From Lentinula raphanica (lineage: Eukaryota; Basidiomycota; Agaricomycetes; Agaricales; Omphalotaceae), in assembly GCA_027919835.1 (NCBI GenBank), contig JANVFP010000045.1, positions 248,001-312,000 of the forward strand: a DNA stretch of 64,000 bases, in the 5' to 3' direction. Position 1 is the first letter of the stretch. Every line of letters starts with the position of its first letter. This document shows, one piece after another, positions 46,410 to 57,650 of the stretch. The position numbers and the translations under genes were made by a program. The notes under the pieces are model-generated. The model had not been told where the DNA came from and ran no database searches. It worked only from the letters and a program-made list of their open reading frames with translations.

Positions 46410-48610
46410 AGAAGTTTAAGAGTGTATTGCGACTATAAAGCCGCGATAAATGGGATTGATAGGCTCGTTGACAGAAGAAGAAGTCAAGGAGAAATTATGT
46501 TCGACGTTACGTTACTTAATTTTCACATATCTCATTTCTCTCATGGGTCAAAGCGTTCTTTATCAACCACCACCACCACAGGCACTCTTCAGTTCTCACT
46601 CGAGATGTTGACCAGCCTACAACTCAGCTGACCCTTTTATGCGTCCAAAGAATGAGGGGAAATTTAATCTATCAAGTTGAACATGGAAAGTCTCCGATTT
46701 TTAAGGTTTTTCCCCTGGACGTTCAAAACGTACAGAAACATCATTCCTCAGCAAGTTCTCTACACTTCCTCTTAGCTGATTCTTCAAGTTGATTGTCATT
46801 AGGGTCTGCTATAAACCCATGTCGATTGGGATGATCCTGACTGTGTATCTGGTCGGACCTCTGTAGCATTTGGCACTAGTTGACCAATCGACATCATCGG
46901 ATTCACGGCAAGCAGATTAGAGGGGAAGAATATATAACGTTGGTCATTGATATCCGATGGACTTTCGCTGCAAATCTTCCACACCCAGAGAGGGAAAAGT
47001 AAATTGAGAAGTCTATCGGTAGAAACCTGACGACGAACTGAAGGATGCCAAGTTTTACTTACGAGGTCAGGATTGATTTTTCTCAACTGGTCAACGACGA
47101 GCGAGGACAGCTGACAGTGATAAATCGAACGTTGAACGTTGATCAATCATCGTGACTGGACCGTCTTCGGATCGAATGCTCGATCTGAAGCACGGTGTTT
47201 ACGCTCACCTACGACTCCACTCAGCCAGGTGCGTAAACTCGGACGATAGATTATCAAAAGCTGCCATATGCAAACAGATCTTCGCTTGGTCCCGCGCAAG
47301 AGGGAGTCATAACAGGTTATAACCTGCGTCTGTCTATCCGTATCCTTACAATTACTGATCAATCTCTAGTGCCAAAGGCGACTACACATAACACAGAGCG
47401 AAGGACTGCCAAGGGGTCAAGCTGTACTACGAAAAGTACTTGGAAACTGAATATTGAATCCTTGAACAATCGAATGAGCCCATTCGTTTGATGTCTCTGC
47501 AGCCTTGATACGTTCGTCGTTGATGCCCCCTGATATCAGCCGATGCGCTACATAGTGTGAAGCATCCGATCACCACTACTGCCAGTTCGGTCTCGGTCAT
47601 TCAAGTCCATCAACAACGACTGTTAATACGTCGAAGAGCGAAGTCGAAGAGAGTGGAAGCTGAGAAGGAAGGGAATTGGGACATTGATTCGTGCCAGACT
47701 ACTCATTGATGAATTTGGCGTAATCACCTCTAGCTTTTCGAAGAAATCTTTTGCGTTTTCGAACTGACTTGTTTTCTTCAACCAGTCCTGTCCAGACCAA
47801 AGCGGCGGAGTAAACCATGCCGGTGATGGAAATTGCTAGACTATCGGACTTGATCCACAACGTACTAGAGTAAGTATCAGGAAAGACTCTTCCGACAAGA
47901 AGGTATGGGATTCTGCCTCGATTCGACTCTTATCAAGCGCATCGCATCTGTATCATCCAACCAGTTTCCTGATTGCGGCGCGCGATCAAGATGAAAATCA
48001 GCCAGCGGGATTTTTATTCACCTCTTTGTGAGGATAACAAACTTCAAAGTGAAGTGCCAGATAATTGGGGATGATATCTAACTCGCTATCTATACGCTAT
48101 GTGTTTGCTTAAAGCTATCGCACAAGACGCAAGCTATAGCCTCTTACTGCCTCCTCTGCCCCAAACACATGAACGTATCAGCAGGTATCAGCCTACCACC
48201 TCCCCACCTGCTTCCCTCTGATTCCTCACTTGCTGACTTGTGCTTGTGCAATCAACCGACGCATCTCGCTTGGCGATCCGATCCGACGTACCCGCTTTCC
48301 TCCGCGTTCCCAATTGCTATTCATACGTTGCGTATATAAAGGGGAGGTGTTTCGCGCACTTTTCCCCCACCACTGCTGGCCAGTTGTCCGATTGCAAGTT
48401 CTATCGTCTCTATCCGCTACCGTCCATACTCTTGTGCGTCTCATACTTGCAGCTAATGGTGTTCTCAGTTGCTGATTTTCGAAAAGTGCTGCTCTTTCTT
48501 GCGCTCAACCACCTTCAAAGTCTCCCACTACATATTTTCTTCTCGATTCTTGTAAGCTGGACTGTTTCAATTCTCGATCCTGCCGTTTCAGAACTTATTA
48601 TCACCTTCCA
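46410..48610. other. Long intergenic stretch with one doubtful small gene
   Basis: A minus-strand piece at 46799-47276 reads MAAFDNLSSEFTHLAEWSRR, a possible intron, LSSLVVDQLRKINPDLVSKT and SIGQLVPNATEVRPDTQSGS. It could be a short gene but no start, domain or consistent splicing can be shown. The rest (47300-48610) has no supported frame. TATA-like and pyrimidine-rich sequence at 48330-48610 is probably the promoter of the secreted-protein gene. Confidence 0.3.
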
Positions 48611-48616
48611 GCCATC

Positions 48617-49513
48617 ATGCGTCTCAATCCCGTTCAAGTGATATTGTGTCTCGTATTCACGGTGCGCGCTCTGCCTGTTGGAGAGCTCCCGGTGAGTTGG
48701 TTTTCCATCTATTTGAATCTCTGCACTACTTACTCATCTCTCCCTCACAGTCTCTTCCGCTGCAGAAAGCACCCGTCCCGAATCCACTCCAAGACGGACA
48801 GTTCTCAGTGAGTTGGGATCCATATCCTATTCGATGTATAGATCTCTGTACTCTTGACTAATTCTTCTCGTAGTCTCTGCAGCCGAACGCAGCCTACGTT
48901 CAATCTAATCAGCCACAACTCGGACAAATTGGAGAGCTTTCGGTGAGTCGGACCTATCTACATACTTGTATTCCGCCACATTTCTTACTAATCCTCCTTG
49001 CAGTCTCTTGCAGCACTTCTTCCGAACACGCAGGACCAAGTCTCACACGGCTCCAGATTGACTGATTGGGGTATGGCCAAACTTTCGTCTGCGGGCAAAT
49101 TGCGAGATCAGTTGCCAAAGCGACCTGCGCCAGATGTGACTCCTGCGGTGCTTGAGTCTCCCAATGGCGTAATCTACTACCAGCTTTTTTCGAGGGATGA
49201 GATTTCAAAGGTGACGGAGGAGAAAGAAAGGAAGGCATTGCTTCCTAGAGAGTCCGACAAGGAATGCGACAAGTCAAAGATGACGGGTAATATTCATAAG
49301 GTACTATCACCTTATGGGAGAACATTCGTTGAGATGCCAGTGCAGGATTGCAAAGGGCTCAAAGATGACGCGTTCGAGATTCAAGTGGATTCCAAATTCG
49401 TAGTTAGAGAAGATGTAACTTGTCCTTGCCAGGTGCATGTTCGGCGTAAAGGCGCGGTTTTTGTTCCTTACGAGCAGGGGAACAAAAACCGTGTGCACAG
49501 CCTCATGTTCTAA
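48617..49513 (+). CDS. Small secreted protein with duplicated mini-exons
   Basis: Exons 48617-48691, 48751-48807, 48874-48942 and 49004-49513. The first gives a signal peptide (MRLNPVQVILCLVFTVRALP) and VGELP. Exons 2 and 3 are 57 and 69 bp, both phase 0. Every exon after the first begins TCTCT, and exons 1-3 end in a similar GG(A/C)(C/G)A or GAGCT sequence followed by a GTGAGT donor. The last exon gives LTDWGMAKLSSAGKLRDQLP, SPNGVIYYQLFSRDEISKVT and a charged C-terminal half with four Cys (CDKSK, DCKG, TCPCQV). About 237 residues, no known domain. Secretion and small size fit an effector-like or cell-surface role, but that is inference. Confidence 0.65.
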
Positions 49514-49934
49514 GGATGTAGATGAAGTGATACTGTGACTCCATCTCTGGATGGAGCCGTGTAATTTCCTTCCTCCCTTCCTTCCTGTGTATGTAGATGT
49601 AGAATAATTGAATTACTACGCCTTCTTGATACAAGCTTAGAGGCATTGCGTCCTTTCTAACTGTGCATTAGTACGTGAACCTTCAGCTTCACCCTCGAAC
49701 AGTCGAATCATCAAGGCATCAATGCACGCTCACTCCTATCCTCATTGCCTTCTTGAACTTAGGTCTGATTGTCTGGCAAATTCTGCCGGAGTTCAGGTGC
49801 CAGTTGGTTTTATGACGGATTTTGTCTACTTTCGATATTTCACTAGCAAGTTCAATCACGAATTATGGAAGACATCATGATTCGCTAAAGGTTAGCCTGA
49901 GTGCGATACCCAATCCTACCGAATGAACAGAGAA

Positions 49935-52707
49935 TCAATGGCAAGAGACGCAAGCATCCGACGTTGGAGCATCTTCGGTAAACGCGGAGACACTCTTGCC
50001 ATCCTTGGTGCCCGGTACATCCATACTAGGATTTTTGTCGAAGAACGACTGAGGCTTGATGATGATATTCACATGCTCAACAGGCATCCTGGTCAGAAAC
50101 GAATAAGTTAGCGTCCCCAATCGGTTGAACGTTGACGAATCAGCATATAGACTTACACAGGCCAATCTTCCGGTCGTGGAATATGAGTCGTACCCACAGT
50201 TAAGAACACCAGTAGATCTTCGTCCTTGACTGGAAGTTCTCCAGCGATCCAAGAGGCGACCGAATCTTCTGGTTGAATCCTCGTCTGCGGAACATACTTA
50301 CCCGCAGGCCACATCCTGCCTCCTTTTGGACCTTCAACATCCTTGACGACCCAGATAGGATATTTTGTGAACCCTGCCCGACGAAGAGCCCATCCGTCCG
50401 GTCTCGCCATGATAGGTGTAACGGCGCCTTTCATCGATATCGCATATCCAACATCTTTCCCACTGGCATAATGCTTCCTAGCTGCGTTGGTAATCCTCCA
50501 CCGTCTCTCCTTCGCAAAGTCATACTCCCTTGCGCCTTCTTTCTCCAAGACGGTCTCGCTCGTGGTAAATGCGTTACCGGCAAAGTTGTAGTCCTCTCCT
50601 GTGGCTGATTTCTCGCCCCCAAGAGGAATAATATCTTGTTCTACGACGCTGTTCTTGAGCCCGTCCACCATGGGGTCGATTCGGAAGGAAAACATGTGTT
50701 GGTGATAGTGTGCGTTTACGCCGGGTGCAACGGTTGTGCCGAAAGGATTTGGTTCGCCCGGTTGTTGGGCGTAGACTTGCAAGATTCCAGTGAGGCGGAC
50801 CTCTACTTCAATCGATCCGTCCTGGTAAAAGAGGTAGTTCCAAATATATTCTTGATACCAGAAAATTATCAGTATATCAAAGACGCACAGACAGAGAATA
50901 TCACAAACCGTAGTTCGCCAATGTACAAACCATGCTGACAACTAACCTCCTTCGTCTCGTGGTCTGAGTCCTCCCTCCCGGTCGGTAGTCAGTATGCTTC
51001 CAAAGAACTCCATTGTCTTCTTCATGAATGCAAATCACATTCTTGATTATAATCGCCGCTCCAGAATGAGATACGTAGGCTCCAGGCTGGACACGAGAAC
51101 TGATCATCAGCACCTAGTGACCTCGTATAAGATAAGAGAGAAGCCTACGAGATAATGTATCTGGCCTAGACAGTCACATCCCAACGACAATTCGTTGGCC
51201 ATGGTTCCCATGCCGTATTCACCTCTGAAATAAGAAGAAAGACTGAGTGCGATCGCAGTTATGAAATTCCCGAATGTGCGTACGAGTCAAAAGCGAATTT
51301 ACGAGGGTGAGGATACTCAGGAGCACCATACGGAACAACCATCTCAGCGAGTGAAAGCCGGTAGATGATTGGTCGGATCTCGCCATGGTCATTATACGTG
51401 ACCGTTGAGAGTACTACACCCTCCCGATGACTGAAAGCTACACACATGTACATCAGCAACAATGCTAACCACAAATCGAAAATTCACTCACCAATATGCA
51501 TCTTCCAATTCTGCCACTCCAGCTCGTTCCCGCTCATCTTGAAGCTCACACCCTCGGGTTGCAAGATATGTAACGGTTTGATATCATCTCTCGGCTTGAA
51601 CTGTGTCTTTTCTTTCGGCTCCGAGCCAGCTGGTCCAAGTACCTCCTCTGTTTGCTCCATGAGATCAGGCAAAAAGTCGAACGCCTTTTTGGGGGGAGGG
51701 ATACGCTCGCGATTCGAGATCTTGAAAGATTCTTCAGCATTCGAAAGCGGTGGGATCTCTGTCTTGGGAACAGAAAGTATGTGACCGTTGGCAGTGGACT
51801 TGTAGTGTGGCGGAAAGTCGATTTGGAGGACCTCTTCGGTGTTCGCATCTATGATCACGATGAAATCCTGTATGCGGTTGTTCAATGACTTCGGATAATC
51901 TGAAACGACATGAGAAAATGCCGTACCATTGGATGCGCGTAGAGATTGTCGTGTTCCGAAAACCTTGCAAACAGGAGTGCTTGTTGGATTCTCCTCGTCT
52001 GTGGGAAACGGTCATCATATCCAATTGACCAGCCATCGCAGAAAATCTGCTCAGGGAGTACACCTGAATAAGAGAACATGAGTTGAAGACCGGAGTAGGA
52101 TAATGCGATAATACGCACCAACGGCCTTTGCAAGCTCTTGTACGGTCTTATCCGCCTTTACAACCTTCTCGCATGCAATGAGCTCTTCTACCGAAATCTG
52201 CGGTTGGACGCCATCCGGCAGTTTTTCGATCGTGTCCACAGACCATTGGCCTTCCGAATGCAACGACAAGATAACATTGTAGGAGAATCCGTGGAGGACA
52301 TCCAGAAACTTGAATGGAATGAGCTAGGCTCTGTCACACGAACTAACGACTCACATCAACCTCAGCTTTCCTGGTAATCTGTGTAGGCGCTTCTGGCTCT
52401 TCACCAGGAGCTAGGGGAATACCGAGATAAGCCAATACAGCTCTCTTTGGTGGAGGAAGCAAGTAGGTGGTTATGAACTTGACGGCTTTGATCGACTGGA
52501 GTTCAGGCTTGGACGTGATATGGTGGCGAACAGTGAGAGTTATAGCTCCAATCTACGAACGAATCAGCGATGAAAATATTTGAAGTCTGGAAACCTTACT
52601 TCATCGGGAGTCAGGGGATCCAAAGGATGTTTGAAGCCGATGGGCACAACGTGGGGCGCCTTCTGAGCCTTGGTAGCTGTCGCAGGTACTGAGACGGAAT
52701 CTGGCAT
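49935..52707 (-). CDS. Copper amine oxidase
   Basis: About ten exons from ATG 52707 (MPDSVSVPATATKAQKAPHV). N-terminal domains read GFKHPLDPLTPDE, ITLTVRHHITSKPELQSIKA and AYLGIPLAPG. The catalytic domain follows: VTYNDHGEIRPIIYRLSLAE, GEYGMGTMANELSLGCDCLG, VICIHEEDNGVLWKHTDYRP. The cofactor site is LANYEYIWNYLFYQDG, where the first Tyr of NYEY becomes topaquinone. Copper ligands are in HYHQHMFSF (HxH) and in the late THIPRPEDWPV. The end is PVEHVNIIIKPQSFFDKNPS and DACVSC at 49935. It oxidises primary amines to aldehydes with release of ammonia and hydrogen peroxide. No signal peptide, so likely peroxisomal or cytosolic as in other fungi. All exons appear open. Confidence 0.9.
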
Positions 52708-53039
52708 GACCAATGATTGTCGAGTAGAGCTAGAATGTTGAAGTGTATAGAGTATATATGAGTGGAAGATACACAACGAGGATCGATAGTGATCGGAGGG
52801 GACAGGAGATAACAGATAAGGGCGGGAAGGGAAAGAAGGGTGAAGCATGTGCATGTGAGCACTGAGTACTGAGTGAGCGCACTGTGACCGCGGCAGGCCG
52901 GGCTTCCGACCGTCATATTTGGTAGTGCATATTGCATAATGCAGACTGACGTCCGCCTCGACCGTATCCACGAATTCCTGGTCAGGAAACTGGGGCATAT
53001 GAACGACTCGGACACTCCGAAACTCGGGTAGGAAGCATT

Positions 53040-53700
53040 TGAGGGCGAACCAGGTAGTTCATCCGCTGTTAGCTTGTTTCTAAAGATTGAATTGACCATT
53101 TTTGTGAAGCTTTTCGATTTCTTGCTTCGTTCGGGACTACTAGGGTGGTCTAGACTGGAAGGAGAGGATGTTCTGGCTGTATTCATTCAAAAGCTACCTG
53201 AGGTTGAACAGTCTGTGATTCGGCTGATATACGCCAAAGATATTGAACAGACGAAGGTGCCAGTTTTCGTGAGTAGCTTTCGTGAGATAGCAGGGTCTTC
53301 GAAGGTCTTCGGGCAAGCTGTTCGAAGTTGCACGAGGATCCGTTGCCGCTCCGAAAGCGAATCCTTCAAGTTCCTGTAGGCGAGTTGATGACCTCTTTAG
53401 AATGGACCCAGACTTCATTAGCGAAGATGTAGGATGTCAAACGCGCAGCAGTAATTCGATGCGAATCGGATGCAAGGAAAAGAACAGCAAAAACAGACGA
53501 ACCGTAAGCGGGCCGCACGGGTACATTCCAATCATGTGACCGCGGATAACTCACAGCCACTGAGAATTCTTGGCGCAATCTTGGCCTATCTTGGCGTTGT
53601 ATTTTTAGAGCCCAACTTTCTTTTGCTCTCATCATATCGCGGCTCCGTTGTAAGCCCTGGTAAGCCCAGCTTGCTCTGATATCTCGAGTGTACAATCAGT
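53040..53700 (-). other. Unresolved coding-like fragments
   Basis: Minus-strand open segments read SLSERQRILVQLRTACPKTF and, after a stop, PSSPERSKKSKSFTKMVNSI. They might be two exons of a small gene upstream of the amine oxidase, or debris. No start or domain is recognised. Confidence 0.2.
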
Positions 53701-54510
53701 ACAACTCTTTCAATACCTCAACAACCCTTGACAAACTCACGTCCACTCAGAAAAACTACATCCGTCCAACCAAATTTTCTTCAAAGGAACGAGGAATTCA
53801 AGTTCAAGCTCCTTCAAGCTCCTTCAAGCTTCATGGACAGCTACTCGACAAACTCGACTGTAAACAACTCGTTTTGACTGGTGGCACCTTTATCTTGGGT
53901 AGGTCATCGTCGTCAGATGGTTCTGGATTCTCATTATGAACACTCCAGCCAATAAGTTCCTTCCCATGCGAACGTGAAATTGCACGAGCTTGAGGTCTGT
54001 ACCTTGTCTGTGCGATCCACTTGAATGCATTTCTCTGCCAAGCTTTACCCCAATTTCAATGCCACATTTCGTTCCCAGTTTGGTGACAGTGAAGCTAAAT
54101 CTCCTCCGCTTCTTTCAATTCATTCCCTCTTGAACCTCCTTTGTTCTGGTGTTGGCTCAATGTTGAGTGTCTGTCGATATCTCACCTCCAGTACATGTTC
54201 CGTACTGGCGAAAGTCTTGGCCCACCAACTATCCAGGGGTAGTATTCTGTTCATCACACCCGTTATGCCCAATCCCAGTCTTTTGCTTATTGGTCGTCAG
54301 AAAACGCACCTCAATCCAGCGCGTCGTAGCTCTCAAAATGCCTCACACAATGGAATTCGAGGCATCTTGTTCGAAATGGTATCAGGATCGTCGCCATTGG
54401 TGCACAACTCCTCGCGTGTACCCCAACTTGCGTCTCAGCTCGGAGCTTCAGAGTACAAAAGCTGGAAGATTGCTTTACGAAAAGCAAGCGCATCCGGCTC
54501 TGTTGCCTAG
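53700..54510. other. Upstream region of the laccase-like gene
   Basis: The plus strand has two overlapping open frames without domains (53688-53939 and 54025-54510), and a short repeat of CTCCTTCAAG near 53810. No supported gene. Probably promoter and 5' UTR of the gene at 54519. Confidence 0.3.
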
Positions 54511-54518
54511 CACTCAAG

Positions 54519-56963
54519 ATGAAGCTCCTTGCCTCTACTGTTTCTGCTGCTCTCTTGGCCATTCCGGCCTTCTCGAAAACTGTTCCCATCACGCTCGACA
54601 TTGTGAACGCTGAAGGCGCGCCCGATGGCTTTAGCAGAAGTAAGCCTTGACCGTCCCGTTCCCATTCTCTCTGAGCCTCAATCTTCCGCCTAGGCATGGT
54701 CACAGCCAATGGAACGTATCCCGGTCCTCTCATCACCGCAAACAAAGGAGACACACTTGTGGTCACAATCAATAACAAGCTCGTACGTCTAGCGTAGAAT
54801 TGCGATCAGCTATCTCTGAAATCACCTTGTAGGATGACCCCACGATGCGTCGTAGTACTTCTCTGGTACGTGCTCAACTTGTATGACTTTTTTGTTTTGT
54901 AGGTCCTAAGGGATTGCCTAGGATTTTGACGGAATTTTCGTCAACACACCCGACTCTTTCAATGAAGGAAGCTCTTTCGTGACAACCTGCCCTGTTGCAC
55001 CCGACGCCAGCTACACGTATACCATTCCCTTGGTAGACGGGCAAACTGGAACATTCTGGTATCACAGGTGCGATTGACAATTACACAAGAGTCCGTGTCG
55101 TGAACTGAATTTGGTTCAACAGCCAACTGAGCGTACAATATGTCGACGTATGTCCCGAATTTCGCTTAAAGTCAGTTGAGATTAACTTCAGCTTCTTATC
55201 TAGGGTCTTCGTGGAGCCCTCGTCGTATATGGTATGTATCATAGAAGTTCTTCGAAAATCTTATAACTCAAACTCTCTCTCTTCCAGACCCAGAAGATCC
55301 ACTCAAACATCTGTACGATGTTGATGATGAAAATACTGTCAGTCCTTCTTCCTCCCTTGCTCCAACCTCAACCATTCATCCTGTCGGTCTCACTCTCAGA
55401 TCTGGCAAGTCGGTGACTGGTGGCACAACACCACTCTTCCCTTGCTCGCAGGATACGTCGCCACTGGTATTGTTCCTGTCTCAGACAGTGGAACCTTCAA
55501 CGGTGTCGGAAGGTTCAACGGTGGACCTGAAGTCCCATTCCACGTCGTCAATGTCGTTCAGGGTACTCGCTACCGTTTCCGAATCATCAACACTTCCGCC
55601 AGAAATGTGTTCACCATGTCCATCGACAGCCACAACATGACTGTGAGTTTGTTCTGTTCGATAAGCTCCTGTTAGTGTTTAGGGATACGATACGCTTGAT
55701 ATGCTCAGATCATCGAAACCGACGGTACCCCAACTCAACCCATGACCGTCAACTCGATCGACATGCTCGCTGGACAGCGTCACTCTGTCGTTGTTGAAGC
55801 CAACCAGCCCGTCGCCAACTACTGGATCAACGCTCCCTACGTCGGAGGTGACCCAACCAGGAACTTGAACCGTTCGTGGACACTGCTTCCGCTTGTAAAA
55901 TGACCTTTCCGCTCTAACTTGGCTACTACACTAGAAAATGCCACACTCTCTCGTGCGATCTTGCGATACAAAGGCGCTCCGGCTGAAGATCCTACGGCCC
56001 CGATGTCCCTTGGCCCGGCTGGTGCTGCTCTTAATGCTCTTGTGGAAGCTAATCTTCGCGTAAGCTTGAATAGACTCCCTGGTTCATCCAAAGAAAGCTA
56101 ACTCTATGAACCCAAAGCCACTGGTTGCCGCTCCCGCTCCCGAGCCCGATCTTAATATCACTCTCAACCTCGTTGTGGTGAGTTGACGTGCTATTTACTT
56201 TATAAAGACCCACTCTCATCTCCTCATCCTTGTAAAAGACTGCCGGAAAAGCCCAATGGAACGTCAACAACGTCAGCTACCTTCCACCAGAAGTCCCGAC
56301 TCTCGTCAAAATCCTCGAAGGAGCTAACAGTGCCGATGACTTCAACGTAACTGAGAACACATTCATTCTCCCTGCGAACAAGATTGTGCAGGTCATCTTC
56401 CCGCCTAGCGTCGACGATGAGGCGCATCGTAAGTGATGCCTCAAAGTGTTCTATAAACCATTCGGTTGACTGATCAAAATCCATTCAGCTTTCCACTTGC
56501 ACGGCGTATGTCGTCTTCTGGTTTGAACTAATCTGTTTCGAGTATTAACCGAATTCCTTTCGGGCAGAACAACTTCTGGCTCATCAAGTCCAACAGTTCT
56601 GAGGAGATCAATACCCAGAATCCCATCAAACGTGATGTGCGTAGATTCTTCGAATCCGTTGCGTTGATCACTGACGTTTTCTTCACAGGTCGCTGGAGTC
56701 GGTTCCACCGGAACGATCATGCGATTCTCAACCGCTAACCCAGGTTAGTTTATTGATCCCCTTTTCCGAAACAAAGTCTGAACCGTTCGTCAAAACCCCA
56801 AGGTCCCTGGTTCTTCCACTGCCACATTTTCTGGCACTTCCAAGCTGGACTCGCCACCGTGATGGCTTCCGGTCTCGATGAAACCCGGAAAGAAGTTCAC
56901 CCAACGAAGGCCTGGGATGCTCTTTGCCCGGCATACGATGCTCTCCCTGCTGATTTACAGTGA
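54519..56963 (+). CDS. Laccase-like multicopper oxidase with altered copper ligands
   Basis: About twelve exons. ATG 54519 opens a signal peptide (MKLLASTVSAALLAIPAFS). Then come VPITLDIVNAEGAPDGFSRS and NGTYPGPLITANKGDTLVVT. The first copper motif, normally HWHG, is read as DFDG: the exon ending RRSTSL splices at GTACGT/CCTAG to DFDGIFVNTPDSFNEGSSFV. The second, normally WYHSH, is WYHSQ (QLSVQYVDGLRG). The third is kept (HPFHLHG) and so is the fourth (FHCHIFWHFQAGL), which include the type-1 Cys and His ligands. The remainder is ordinary laccase (YDPEDPLKHLYDVDDENT, INTSARNVFTMSIDSHN, VNSIDMLAGQRHSVVVEANQ), ending ALPADLQ. All exons are open, so this is not an obvious pseudogene. True laccase activity (O2 reduction) seems unlikely; secretion is expected. 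Confidence 0.75.
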
Positions 56964-56999
56964 TAGTGTCGTGACGCTGGTGCTCGCTGAGTGAGTTCC

Positions 57000-57645
57000 A
57001 TTGGGATTGATGTTTGCGAGGGGCTTTTTGGGGACAATGTGTGTGTATGTTATTCTCGCTTCTGTACGAAGTTTGTGTCTAGTTATCGATGAAGACCTGT
57101 ACCACGTAACAACTAGTATATCAAGTCTTGTTTTTTACATTCGTGACGGTGTTCACAACACGACGCGCGCAGTATGATAGGGCCGAACAGAGACTGGCTG
57201 GCGAGTATAGAAGGGGAATTCTCCAAGACACTTCTCATCTGCGTTCTTGGGTTTTCTCTGTGTTCTCAGTGCAATCTGGTAATGCAACGGAATTAGGATT
57301 GTGAACATCATGAGCTTGAGTTGCCTCCACTGGCCTCCAGCTCAGGGAATCGATGCCGTTACTCAGAGTACTACAGAAACATTCAATATTCAGCGAGCAA
57401 GCGTTGTCGGAAGACTGTTCAAAGACTTTCAACAGCTGGTACCACATAGGACATCATGCGAAGAAATTTTGAAATACACTTCAAAAGGCTGGGTTTTCAA
57501 GTGCTCGAGTGTGGGCGCTTCACGCTTAGAATCTGAATAGCATCATTGACAAGACGCCCACGTGACATCAACGCGCTTTGTCTTCAACTTCCAAGTTCCA
57601 AGCCAGTGCCACTTCAAGTTCTATTGTCTTCATTCGTTTATTTAG
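57000..57645. other. Intergenic, no gene seen
   Basis: 3' flank of the laccase-like gene and 5' flank of the FunK1 kinase. No supported open frame. Confidence 0.4.
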
Positions 57646-57650
57646 CCAAC

